DNA of 64,000 nucleotides from Extibacter muris (GTDB lineage Bacteria > Bacillota > Clostridia > Lachnospirales > Lachnospiraceae): NCBI RefSeq assembly GCF_004345005.1, contig NZ_SMMX01000009.1, forward strand, positions 106,237 to 170,236. The letters are read 5' to 3'. Shown here in pieces: positions 26,671 to 34,732 of the stretch; within the stretch, counting starts at the first letter, position 1, and each line of letters begins with the position of its first letter. The notes under the pieces are model-generated. The model saw nothing but the letters and a program-made list of their open reading frames with translations, made no database searches and was not told the DNA's origin. The translations under genes and the position numbers were made by a program.

Positions 26671-26916
26671 CTACACAATCTCATAACCGGCACGTGCCAG
26701 CGCCTTCAGCGCATTGCTATAATTCTCTTGTATTCTCATGGTTTTCCAGCCGTCCTCCCTTTCTGTGGCGTTATCAGGCACCGACTGCGTCAGGCAGACG
26801 AGCGACAGCTCTTCGTCTGTCTTGGCGACAAAGGAAAATGTATCCAGAAGATCGACTTTTGAATAATCCTTCACTTTGCAGACAGAAAACGGTTCTTCTA
26901 TTTTCTTTATTTCCAT
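26671..26916 (-). CDS. Small ACT-family protein that appears to lack its ACT core
   Basis: The 81 residues start MEIKKIEEPFSVCKVKDYS and contain FSFVAKTDEELSLVCLT, VPDNATEREDGWKTMRIQ and the end ALKALARAGYEIV. From memory of the family of about 130 residues (aspartokinase-like ACT_7), these are its N- and C-terminal parts. The central ACT segment that normally follows FRIQ (about 45-50 residues, GxLDFSLxGIL...) is missing. The reading frame is kept, so an in-frame deletion is likely. Start preceded by GCGAGGGAT. Convergent with sirC. Function unknown and perhaps lost. Confidence 0.7.
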   Translation of the reverse strand: MEIKKIEEPFSVCKVKDYSKVDLLDTFSFVAKTDEELSLVCLTQSVPDNATEREDGWKTMRIQENYSNALKALARAGYEIV

Positions 26917-27111
26917 AGTACAATCCCTCGCTTTTCTTAAATATCAATTTGTCTCATTATACCAGCTGAAAAAAATATGGACAGCTTTATCATTTGAAAA
27001 GTATGGCTGCCTTCCTTCGTCTAAATACAATCTTAATGCGGGCTCTATGAATATTATCACCGTCTTAACAAAAAATCGTATATGCTAAAGATAAGAAAAA
27101 AAGGTGATGAT

Positions 27112-27587
27112 ATGTTGGCTGATATTTTATTAGGATTGATAGTATTGGGAGGCATGGCATACGGAATGTACCTGATGTTCCGTGTGGACTGCTGGAGCGC
27201 AGAAGAGCGGAAGCTCCAGGAGGAAGAAGAGACAAGGGAACCGCTGCCCCAGGCTGTCGTCTTTGGAGGAGGAAGCCGCAGGGAACAGGTGGAAAAGTGG
27301 CTGGCCGGCAGAGGAGTGGCAGCCGTATATATAGAGGACGTCTGCATCAGGGAGAACTGGGAACATGTACAGTATATCATCGCACTATCAGAGTCAGATG
27401 CAGATAACCTGTCCATCTGCAATCTGATAAAAAGATGTACGGGACAGAATATCTGTTTAGCGTATGCAATGAGGCGGTCAATGAGAGCGTGTACTACAGA
27501 TTCCACATACGTATCCTGCGGGAGGACGGAAAGCTTTGGGAACAGCTCGGTGCACTGCTGGCGGGAAAAGAGGTCTCGATAGCATGA
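27112..27587 (+). pseudogene. TrkA/KtrA-like regulator, broken by a frameshift
   Basis: Starts at 27112 after AAAGGTGATGAT with a membrane segment MLADILLGLIVLGGMAYGMYLMF, then AVVFGGGSRREQVEKWLAGRG and YIIALSESDADNLSICNLI. At the A5 run 27429-27433 homology jumps to another frame, which continues KMYGTEYLFSVCNEAVNESV and ends KEVSIA with TGA at 27585-27587. One missing A explains it. The repaired end overlaps the trkH ATG (27584), as expected for a potassium-uptake pair. Likely inactive unless the base is a sequencing error. Confidence 0.7.
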
Positions 27588-27841
27588 GCGTGATGATGAA
27601 AAAACTCACCCATACCCAGATGATCGTGCTCGGGTACCTTATCATTATCCTCTGCGGGACGGTGCTTCTTATGATGCCTGCGGCGAGCAGGGACGCCCAG
27701 CCAACGCCGATGGTCGATGCCATGTTTACCTCCACCTCTGCGGTCTGCGTGACCGGGCTCGTCATTGCGGATACGTGGCAGAAATGGTCTATATTCGGGC
27801 AGGTGGTGATCCTGACTATCATTCAGATCGGCGGGCTTGGG
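27584..27841 (+). pseudogene. N-terminal fragment of a TrkH/KtrB potassium transporter
   Basis: About 86 residues match the start of TrkH/KtrB: LTHTQMIVLGYLIIILCGTVLL, AMFTSTSAVCVTGLV (first selectivity loop) and IQIGGLGL. Homology stops abruptly at about 27841. What follows is the antisense of the PHP gene, whose stop codon is exactly at 27842-27844. The other about 350 residues are missing, so a deletion has joined trkH to the end of the neighbouring operon. Confidence 0.8.
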
Positions 27842-28576
27842 TTAAGCATCTCCCTCTCCTGGAGGGGCGTGCAGATAGGCCACTACGTCCGCGGCTTCGC
27901 GGCCGGAGGGGTATATCTGATATTCTGCCTCGTGTATATCGGGGAGGTAGTGGGCGTCGGAGCTGCTTATCATCCTGCAGTCCAGGAAGTAGGGGTGCTC
28001 GCGCCGTATCTGGTGCAGATGCCTGAAGTCGTGTATCTCTGCACATCGGAAGGTGCTGTCCGGGGGCACGAATCCCAGGTTTGAGAGCAGGCTTGTCGTC
28101 GTCTTGTCTATGTGGGCCGGATAGGCGGTGCCGTGATAGTAGGCGACGAGCCCGAATACGTTGTCAAAGGAGATGTCGGTGGCACTTATGAGCAGCCGTT
28201 CGACCGTGCCTGTCACTTCATCTTCTTCGTTCATGATCTGCTGCTTTCCGAAGATATCCTCCTTATTCTGGATGGGAAGGATATGTTCATATATATAGCT
28301 GTCAAATGCCATGGCATCGGGCAGGGACGGAAAGAGGCAGACGACGTGGACTTCTTCCGCAGTCGTCAGTTCCATGCCTGGGATGACGGTTACACCATAA
28401 TTCTTACCATGTATGAGCGCCGCGGGACAGTTTTTGCAGGAATTGTGATCCGTAAGGGCGATGACATCCAGCCCTTTTACGGCCGCCATGCCGACGATAT
28501 TGGCAGGCGTCATGTCGTCATCCCCGCAGGGGGACAGGCAGGAGTGGATGTGGAGGTCGTAGTACAGCCCTTTCAT
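27842..28576 (-). CDS. PHP-domain phosphoesterase
   Basis: Polymerase and histidinol phosphatase (PHP) fold, a metal-dependent phosphoesterase, 244 residues. Metal ligands: DLHIHSCLSPCGDDD (HxH near residue 9-11), LTDHNSCKN, PGMELTTAEEVHVV and SSSDAHYLPDI near residue 213. It is the last gene of the leftward operon with the sensory hydrogenase. PHP proteins of this type are known neighbours of clostridial [FeFe] hydrogenase clusters, role unknown. Its end may have been reshaped by the deletion that cut trkH. Confidence 0.85.
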   Translation of the reverse strand: MKGLYYDLHIHSCLSPCGDDDMTPANIVGMAAVKGLDVIALTDHNSCKNCPAALIHGKNYGVTVIPGMELTTAEEVHVVCLFPSLPDAMAFDSYIYEHILPIQNKEDIFGKQQIMNEEDEVTGTVERLLISATDISFDNVFGLVAYYHGTAYPAHIDKTTTSLLSNLGFVPPDSTFRCAEIHDFRHLHQIRREHPYFLDCRMISSSDAHYLPDIHEAEYQIYPSGREAADVVAYLHAPPGEGDA

Positions 28577-28902
28577 GAGAGCAGTTCCTGTATCTTAAGG
28601 CCCGCGTCAAATACCGGAAGTTCGGTGGAAAACACTGCGATCTGTTCCTTCCTTGCACATTCCAGCTCTTCGTCCTGGAACCGGATGCCTTCTGCCAGGA
28701 CGATGCAGGAGATGTCTGCCAGCGACGCGACCGCCAGCGTGTTCTTGTTGCCCATGACTGTAACCCAGGCACCATTCTCAGGCGCTTTGCCCATGGCGAT
28801 GCTTAGCAGGTCGCAGCAGAATACCTTGCTGATGGACCTGGAAGTGCTTCCGGGCACCTCTGCTTTGAACAGGCCGGATTCAATCAATGTCTGAACTGTC
28901 AT
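28573..28902 (-). CDS. DRTGG-domain protein
   Basis: 109 residues that resemble the DRTGG domain: SRSISKVFCCDLLSIAMGKA followed by AWVTVMGNKNTLAVASLADISCIVLAEG. DRTGG domains occur in HPr kinase-like and phosphotransacetylase-associated proteins and may sense a small ligand. Overlaps the PHP gene by four bases and sits two bases after the sensory hydrogenase gene, so it is cotranscribed. A second DRTGG protein begins the same operon. Confidence 0.7.
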   Translation of the reverse strand: MTVQTLIESGLFKAEVPGSTSRSISKVFCCDLLSIAMGKAPENGAWVTVMGNKNTLAVASLADISCIVLAEGIRFQDEELECARKEQIAVFSTELPVFDAGLKIQELLS

Positions 28903-28904
28903 AA

Positions 28905-30287
28905 TTACCGCTCCTTTCGCTCTAATTCCGTTGTAAGCTTCTTGATATAATCTTCCAGTATCTTCATCGAATCATCGTTGCTGCCGCACGACAGGTTCAG
29001 CGACTGGGTGAGGAAGCCGATCTCCTTGGACAGGTTGTTGATGTATTCATGGAAGGCATAGATACAGTCGTTCCGCGTCGCCTCGCCTCTGACGATATCC
29101 TCGGCAAGCGCTCTGCACGTAGGCGCGCCGCAGGAGCCGCAGTCCAGCCCCGGAAGCTGTTCGGTGATGTCTTCTACCGTTCCCATCAGTTCCAGGCTCT
29201 CCCGGAAAGACTTGCCGAGGCGGAATACCGGTTCATATTCTACATAGGCAGACCAGTGGTATTCAATATTGTCATATGAGCTGGCATGCGTCTGCGCTAC
29301 AGGCAGATACCGGTGCAGCTTTTTCGTCTTTGCAGTGGCGATGTACGGGTTCTCCACGGTGAGAGGCCCGCCGACACAGCCGCCGTTGCACGCATTGAGC
29401 TCCACAAACTTCAGCCCGTAGAACTTCTCGTCCTCCAGATCGCTCAGCACCCTGAGCGCGCTCATGATCCCGTCGCAGGCAAGATAATTGTCTGTTATGA
29501 GGCCGGCGGATTCCCCGCCCGCGTTGCTCCATCCGATGCCGATGCGGCCGGAGGCAGCGATAGGTGAGAGCCTGCTCTCGTCATGCGTCATGTGCTGCAG
29601 CAGGACGGGATACACATCCTTGATGGCAACGACCTTGTCGATCTGGCTCTTCTCCACGCCGAGAGGCGAACGCGCGTAAGTTACCTTGGACGGACATGGG
29701 GAGATGAAGAAGATCCCGATATCTTCCTGAGGGAAACCGGTCTTTTCGATTGCCCTTGCACGGGCAATCTCCGCCGCGATCTCCACCGGCGGCTTGAGCG
29801 GCAGCAGGCGGGGCAGCAGGGTAGGGTACTTGACCCGTATGATCCTGACGATGGCCGGACAGGCGGTACTGATGAACGGCGCGTCATCCCGGTGCTCGCT
29901 TATGTACTTGCGGGTGGCGTCGGATACCAGTTCCGCTGCGGCGCTCACTTCAAATACATCATCAAAGCCCATGGAGATAAATGCGTTCAATACGATATCC
30001 ACATTGGTCAGGTTATTGAACTGTGAATATAAGGATGGCGCCGGAAGCGCGACCGTGTACTTATAGTTCTTGATCTCCTCCAGAGAATCATACAATGCCA
30101 CCTTCGCATGGTGCGGGCAGTAACGGATGCACCGTCCGCAGTCCACGCAGAATTCGGGCGTTATCTTGGCCTTGCCGTTGTGGACCCGTATAGCCTGGGT
30201 GGGACAGTATTTGATACAATTGATGCAGCCCTTGCACGCATCTTCGTCCAGATGTACGGAATGAAAGAATTTGTCTGATTTATCCAA
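28905..30287 (-). CDS. Sensory-type [FeFe] hydrogenase-like protein
   Basis: 460 residues. Two [4Fe-4S] sites at the N-terminus (CKGCINCIKYCP, CVDCGRCIRYCP), then a hydrogenase large-subunit domain with changed H-cluster motifs: STACPAIVR instead of TSCCPxW, SPCPSK instead of MPCxxK, and ELNACNGGCVGGP instead of ExMxCxxGCxxGGG. The four cluster cysteines are kept. A C-terminal CGSCGAPTCRALAEDI cluster domain and a coiled-coil-like tail follow. These features fit the HydS-like redox/H2 sensor group more than a turnover enzyme. Operon neighbours (kinase-like ATPase, DRTGG, PHP) support signalling. Confidence 0.8.
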   Translation of the reverse strand: MDKSDKFFHSVHLDEDACKGCINCIKYCPTQAIRVHNGKAKITPEFCVDCGRCIRYCPHHAKVALYDSLEEIKNYKYTVALPAPSLYSQFNNLTNVDIVLNAFISMGFDDVFEVSAAAELVSDATRKYISEHRDDAPFISTACPAIVRIIRVKYPTLLPRLLPLKPPVEIAAEIARARAIEKTGFPQEDIGIFFISPCPSKVTYARSPLGVEKSQIDKVVAIKDVYPVLLQHMTHDESRLSPIAASGRIGIGWSNAGGESAGLITDNYLACDGIMSALRVLSDLEDEKFYGLKFVELNACNGGCVGGPLTVENPYIATAKTKKLHRYLPVAQTHASSYDNIEYHWSAYVEYEPVFRLGKSFRESLELMGTVEDITEQLPGLDCGSCGAPTCRALAEDIVRGEATRNDCIYAFHEYINNLSKEIGFLTQSLNLSCGSNDDSMKILEDYIKKLTTELERKER

Positions 30288-30308
30288 CCGGAACCCCTCC
30301 TTGTCAAG

Positions 30309-30731
30309 TTACATGTGAATGTCCATCGTTACCGTAGTTCCGACTCCCAGTTCAGAGTCAATCTGCATGCAGTCTGTATACTTTTCCATGTTGGGAAGTC
30401 CCATGCCCGCACCGAAACCGAGCGCGCGCACTTCTTCCGGCGCTGTGGAGTATCCTTTCTGCATCGCTTTTTCGACATCCGCGATTCCGGGCCCTTTATC
30501 CGCCAGGACGATACGGATATTGTCCTGGGATATGTCGACCGTTATCTCTCCGCCGCCGGCGTGGATGACCATATTGATCTCGCCTTCGTACATGGCGATG
30601 GCCGTCCTGCGGATGACGTTATTGTCAGCTCCTATCATCTTGAGCTTGTTTTTCAAATCGCTGCTTGCTTCCCCGGCCCTTGTGAAGTCGTCACCGGATA
30701 TCATGTAGTGGAAAGTCAGGTTGTCGCCCAT
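30309..30731 (-). CDS. Anti-sigma-factor-type ATP-binding protein (RsbW/SpoIIAB-like HATPase)
   Basis: 140-residue stand-alone GHKL ATPase domain: N-box AIAMYEGEINMVIHAGGG, G1 VLADKGPGIADV, and G2 LGFGAGMGLPNMEKY. Such proteins phosphorylate or bind anti-sigma antagonists or act as kinase halves. Lies between a DRTGG protein and the sensory hydrogenase, separated by only short gaps, so it may relay the redox signal. Confidence 0.82.
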   Translation of the reverse strand: MGDNLTFHYMISGDDFTRAGEASSDLKNKLKMIGADNNVIRRTAIAMYEGEINMVIHAGGGEITVDISQDNIRIVLADKGPGIADVEKAMQKGYSTAPEEVRALGFGAGMGLPNMEKYTDCMQIDSELGVGTTVTMDIHM

Positions 30732-30734
30732 GTA

Positions 30735-31079
30735 TCATGCACCTCCAAGTAGTCCGTTGCTGTATAATAAGCCGCAGGTCGTAAACATGCCCCGGGATGT
30801 GGCAAGGATAACGATGCCCCTGTCCTCGGCGAGCTTCAGCATGTTCGGGTCCGGGTACTTGCCCCGGACAAATACGATACAGAGAATGTCGAGCATCTCC
30901 GCCGTCCTGATCACCTGCGGATTGCACAGGCTCGTGAGCAGGAGAGACTGCTCCTCTGCGTACGCCAGGACATCGCTCATCATATCGGATGAAAAAGCAT
31001 AGTTGACGTCTTCGTCCAGATGCTCTTCCCCGCATAAAACATCTGCTTCCAGTAAGGATTTTATCTTCCTGATTGTCAT
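30735..31079 (-). CDS. DRTGG-domain protein, first gene of the sensory hydrogenase operon
   Basis: 114 residues: MTIRKIKSLLEADVLCGEE, then YAFSSDMMSDVLAYAEEQSLLLTSL and AEDRGIVILATSRGMFTTCGLL. The pattern matches DRTGG-domain proteins found beside clostridial hydrogenases. AGGAGGAAGAT precedes the start. It is transcribed away from hydC with a 378-bp shared control region. Confidence 0.7.
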   Translation of the reverse strand: MTIRKIKSLLEADVLCGEEHLDEDVNYAFSSDMMSDVLAYAEEQSLLLTSLCNPQVIRTAEMLDILCIVFVRGKYPDPNMLKLAEDRGIVILATSRGMFTTCGLLYSNGLLGGA

Positions 31080-31457
31080 ATCTTCCTCCTGTACACTTCT
31101 TATTTTAATATGAATGATGCCACGGTCCGGAAGTCATGTATTTCCTGCCGGCATTAAAACGCGCAGCAATCCGTAAGCATCAGGGGGCTTGCCTTCTCTC
31201 CCCAATATTATATGAATATAGTATATCATCGAAAAAAAGGGAAATCAACAAATATTGTGAAAAACGACTAAAAATAGAAGCTATAATTTGTGTATTTTTT
31301 AACGGGATGTTAGTGAAATAACAAACAAGAATGGTTTTCATTTAACATAATACACAATAAAAAGGTGTAGATTTTTGTATTTTTGTATGTTAGAATGAAA
31401 TGGTAATTCAACGTTATGGTCACATGACTAAATCAGACAGTAAAGGGAGGTAAAAAA
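31080..31457. promoter_or_regulatory. Divergent control region between the two hydrogenase operons
   Basis: 378 bp, AT-rich, with no gene. It must hold promoters for both directions. A TATAAT at 31282-31287 is the best -10 candidate toward hydC but no good -35 lies at 17 bp. A Rex-like operator follows at 31308. AAGGGAGG (31443-31450) is the hydC ribosome binding site. A short + strand frame of 61 codons here has no support. Confidence 0.6.
31308..31323. promoter_or_regulatory. Rex-like redox operator
   Basis: TGTTAGTGAAATAACA is an inverted repeat TGTTA/TAACA with 6 bp between. The known Rex consensus is TTGTTAANNNNTTAACAA; 10 of 12 fixed positions in the core 16-mer agree. It lies just after a TATAAT box and before hydC. 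Rex represses hydrogenase and fermentation genes at low NADH in Clostridia, so the location is sensible. Confidence 0.5.
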
Positions 31458-31952
31458 ATGCTTTCTAAGAAAACGACAGTTCAGTTCACCGGAACAGAAG
31501 AACAAGAGAAAGAACTGTTAGGAGTAATCAATGAATTGAAAGATGAAAAAGGCGCCCTGATGCCTATACTGCAAAGAGCGCAGGACATCTACGGCTATCT
31601 GCCCATCGAGGTTCAGAAGATTATTTCTAATGAGACGGGAATTCCGCTTGAAAAGATATACGGAGTTACCACGTTCTATTCCCAGTTCAACTTGAGCCCG
31701 AAGGGCAGATACCGCATATCGGTCTGTCTCGGCACAGCCTGTTATGTCAAAGGCTCCGGGGACATCTACAACAAACTCATGGAGAAGCTTGGCATCGTCG
31801 GCGGCGAATGTACGTCCGACGGGAAGTTTTCACTGGATGCCTGCCGCTGCGTAGGCGCCTGTGGTCTGGCGCCGGTCATGATGATCAATGATGAGGTGTA
31901 CGGAAGGCTTACGGTAGACGACATCGACGATATCCTGGCTAAGTATGAATAG
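31458..31952 (+). CDS. hydC: NADH-dependent bifurcating hydrogenase gamma subunit HydC (NuoE-like)
   Basis: 164 residues, thioredoxin-like [2Fe-2S] protein of the NuoE family. Four cluster cysteines: CLGTACYVKGS and later CRCVGACGLAPV. GVTTFYSQF near residue 70 is typical. Passes electrons between HydB and HydA in the trimeric, electron-bifurcating enzyme that makes H2 from NADH plus reduced ferredoxin. First gene of the operon. Confidence 0.92.
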   Translation: MLSKKTTVQFTGTEEQEKELLGVINELKDEKGALMPILQRAQDIYGYLPIEVQKIISNETGIPLEKIYGVTTFYSQFNLSPKGRYRISVCLGTACYVKGSGDIYNKLMEKLGIVGGECTSDGKFSLDACRCVGACGLAPVMMINDEVYGRLTVDDIDDILAKYE

Positions 31953-31954
31953 CC

Positions 31955-32512
31955 ATGATGACGGAAATATCACTGAACGTTCTGGATGTGGCGGAGAATT
32001 CCATCCGCGCGGGGGCAGATTACATAACGATCGAGGTGCTCATCAGCACGGACGACGATACGCTGACGGTAGTGATCGATGACAATGGATGCGGCATGGA
32101 GGAAGAGCAGGTGAAGCGGGTCACGGACCCGTTCTATACGACAAGGACTACACGGAAGGTAGGGCTTGGCATCCCATTTTTCAAGCAGGCTGCCGAGAGC
32201 ACGGGCGGAAGGTTCGACATTACATCCCGAAAAGGAATTGGCACAAGAGTAGAAGCAGTTTTTGGATTATCCCATATAGATAGAATGCCGTTAGGTGATA
32301 TTAATACGACAATGCATACGCTCATCGTATTCAATGAACCTGTCGACTTTCATTATAGATATGCTTATGACGAGAAGGAATTTGTGCTGGATACGAAAGA
32401 AATGAAAGAGATATTAGGAGACATGTCGTTCAAGGATACGGAAGTGTCCGGATTCATCAAGGAGTATCTGGATTCGAACAAAGAAGAAACAGACGACGGT
32501 AAATCAGTTTAA
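31955..32512 (+). CDS. HATPase-domain protein of the hydrogenase operon
   Basis: 185-residue GHKL-type ATPase: N-box LNVLDVAENSIRAGA, G1 VVIDDNGCGMEEEQV, the F-box-like DPFYTTR and G2 KVGLGIPFFKQAAEST. No sensor or histidine phosphorylation domain is visible, so it is a catalytic half only. Two base gap after hydC. Its presence inside hyd operons of Clostridia is known, its role is not; it might pair with the DRTGG proteins of the divergent operon. Confidence 0.85.
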   Translation: MMTEISLNVLDVAENSIRAGADYITIEVLISTDDDTLTVVIDDNGCGMEEEQVKRVTDPFYTTRTTRKVGLGIPFFKQAAESTGGRFDITSRKGIGTRVEAVFGLSHIDRMPLGDINTTMHTLIVFNEPVDFHYRYAYDEKEFVLDTKEMKEILGDMSFKDTEVSGFIKEYLDSNKEETDDGKSV

Positions 32513-32534
32513 ATAGCGGGAATGGAGGATGCAT

Positions 32535-32909
32535 ATGAAATCTCTGGAAGAACTGAAGGCAATAAGAGAGAAGAATGAAAGTAAGGTCGGCGTGCGGTCT
32601 GAGAGTGCTTCACAGACAAGAGTGGTTGTCGGCATGGCAACTTGCGGGATTGCCAGCGGGGCAAGACCTGTCCTCACTGCACTTTCCAATGCGGTCCAGG
32701 AGGAGCACCTGGCTGAGAAGATCAGCGTGACACCTACCGGCTGTATCGGGCTGTGCCAGTATGAGCCGATTGTAGAAGTATTGGAACCAGGCAAAGAAAA
32801 AGTGACGTATGTAAAGATGACACCTGAAAAGGCTATGGAAGTGTTCAGACTTCATCTGAAAGAAGGCCAGGTAGTCGCGAAATATACATTAGGCGCTGTA
32901 CAAGAATAG
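32535..32909 (+). CDS. Small [2Fe-2S] ferredoxin, thioredoxin-like
   Basis: 124 residues. I place the start at 32535, six bases after GGAGG, not at the ATG that touches it (32529). Cys pattern VGMATCGIASGARPVLTAL and PTGCIGLCQYEPIVEV is the NuoE-like ferredoxin fold. A near relative of the HydB N-terminal domain, perhaps an extra electron carrier or cluster donor for the complex. Confidence 0.85.
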   Translation: MKSLEELKAIREKNESKVGVRSESASQTRVVVGMATCGIASGARPVLTALSNAVQEEHLAEKISVTPTGCIGLCQYEPIVEVLEPGKEKVTYVKMTPEKAMEVFRLHLKEGQVVAKYTLGAVQE

Positions 32910-32929
32910 AAAAGGGAGGTATACGAATT

Positions 32930-34717
32930 ATGTATCGTTCACACGTATTGGTTTGTGGTGGAACCGGATGTACTTCCTCAGGCAGCCAGAAGATCAGGGA
33001 AAGGCTGGAAGCGGAAATCAAAAGGAACGGGCTGGAAGAAGAAGTCGGCGTAGTGAAGACCGGATGTTTCGGGCTGTGTGCCCTCGGTCCGATTATGATT
33101 GTCTATCCGGAAGGCTCTTTCTATGCGATGGTCAAAGAAGAGGATATCCCGGAAATCGTATCAGAACATCTGTTAAAAGGAAGGGTCGTCACCCGGCTTC
33201 TCTACGATGAGACAGTAAAGAACGAAGAGATCCTGCCGCTGCAGGAGACGAAGTTCTATAAGAAGCAGCACAGGGTTGCACTGCGCAACTGCGGTGTCAT
33301 CAATCCTGAGAATATTGAGGAATACATAGGAACACGAGGATATGAGGCATTGGGCACGGTGCTCACGGGCATGAAGCCGGAAGAAGTCATCCAGGTCATC
33401 CTGGACAGCGGCCTTCGCGGGCGTGGCGGAGCCGGTTTCCCGACCGGCCTGAAGTGGAAGTTCGCGGCCGCCAACGAGGCGGATCAGAAATATGTCTGCT
33501 GCAATGCCGACGAAGGTGACCCGGGAGCGTTCATGGACCGTTCCGTACTGGAAGGCGACCCTCACGTCGTGCTGGAGGCGATGGCTATCGCCGGATATGC
33601 TATCGGCGCTTCACAGGGCTATATCTATGTGCGTGCAGAGTACCCGATTGCGGTAGAACGTCTGAACATCGCTATCAGCCAGGCAAGAGAATATGGCCTG
33701 CTAGGCAAGAATATTTTTGATACGGGATTTGATTTTGATATTGATATCAGGCTTGGAGCCGGTGCTTTCGTCTGCGGAGAGGAGACGGCGCTTATGACTT
33801 CCATCGAAGGCAACAGGGGCGAGCCGCGTCCGCGTCCGCCGTTCCCGGCGCTTAAGGGCCTTTTCCAGAAGCCTACGATTCTGAACAACGTCGAGACGCT
33901 GGCCAACATACCGCAGATTATCCTCAACGGAGCGGAATGGTTCTCTTCCATGGGTACTGAGAAGTCCAAGGGGACGAAGGTATTTGCCCTTGGCGGTAAA
34001 GTCAATAATACGGGCCTTGTAGAGATTCCGATGGGAACGACGCTTCGTGAGATCGTAGAAGAGATCGGCGGCGGCATCCCGAACGGTAAGAAGTTCAAGG
34101 CGGCACAGACAGGCGGACCATCCGGCGGATGTATCCCGGCGGAACACTTTGATGTACCGATTGATTATGACAACCTTATCGCCATCGGTTCTATGATGGG
34201 ATCCGGCGGGCTGATTGTCATGGATGAAGACAACTGTATGGTCGATATCGCCAAGTTCTTCCTGGAATTTACGGTAGATGAGTCGTGTGGCAAATGTACC
34301 CCTTGCCGTGTTGGTACGAGACGTATGCTTGAGATACTGGAGAAGATTACGAACGGACAGGGAACGATGGATGACCTGGATAAGCTGGAAGAGCTGGCGG
34401 CCCATCTGAAATCCAACTCTCTTTGTGCTCTTGGACAGACGGCACCGAACCCGGTACTGTCGACGATGCGATATTTCAGAGATGAATATGTGGCGCATAT
34501 CGTAGACAAGAAGTGTCCGGCTGGTGTCTGTAAGGCGCTTCTCTCTTACAAGATTGACGCAGACAAGTGCAAAGGATGTACGTTATGTGCAAGAACATGC
34601 CCGAATGATGCGATCAGCGGAGCGGTCAAAGAGCCGCACGTCATCAACCAGGATAAATGTGTCAAGTGTGGAGCATGTATGGAAAAATGCCGTTTCGGTG
34701 CTATTTACAAAGAGTAA
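32930..34717 (+). CDS. hydB: Bifurcating hydrogenase beta subunit HydB (NuoF-like)
   Basis: 595 residues, FMN- and NADH-binding subunit. Domain order: thioredoxin-like [2Fe-2S] (CGGTGCTSSGS, KTGCFGLCALGP), NuoF core with NADH site RGRGGAGFPTGLKW near residue 162 and FMN site GAGAFVCGEETAL near residue 277, the [4Fe-4S] cysteines ESCGKCTPCRVGTRR near residue 450, and a C-terminal two-cluster ferredoxin (CKGCTLCARTCP, CVKCGACMEKCR). GGGAGG precedes the start. Confidence 0.95.
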   Translation: MYRSHVLVCGGTGCTSSGSQKIRERLEAEIKRNGLEEEVGVVKTGCFGLCALGPIMIVYPEGSFYAMVKEEDIPEIVSEHLLKGRVVTRLLYDETVKNEEILPLQETKFYKKQHRVALRNCGVINPENIEEYIGTRGYEALGTVLTGMKPEEVIQVILDSGLRGRGGAGFPTGLKWKFAAANEADQKYVCCNADEGDPGAFMDRSVLEGDPHVVLEAMAIAGYAIGASQGYIYVRAEYPIAVERLNIAISQAREYGLLGKNIFDTGFDFDIDIRLGAGAFVCGEETALMTSIEGNRGEPRPRPPFPALKGLFQKPTILNNVETLANIPQIILNGAEWFSSMGTEKSKGTKVFALGGKVNNTGLVEIPMGTTLREIVEEIGGGIPNGKKFKAAQTGGPSGGCIPAEHFDVPIDYDNLIAIGSMMGSGGLIVMDEDNCMVDIAKFFLEFTVDESCGKCTPCRVGTRRMLEILEKITNGQGTMDDLDKLEELAAHLKSNSLCALGQTAPNPVLSTMRYFRDEYVAHIVDKKCPAGVCKALLSYKIDADKCKGCTLCARTCPNDAISGAVKEPHVINQDKCVKCGACMEKCRFGAIYKE

Positions 34718-34732
34718 TGGAGGATGGAGAAT

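Noticed and set aside
27842..28084. Extension of the trkH frame
   Set aside because: Homology ends at about 27841; the extension is the antisense of the PHP gene.
28112..28894. 260-codon + strand frame
   Set aside because: Antisense of the PHP and DRTGG genes, which have motifs and tight operon spacing.
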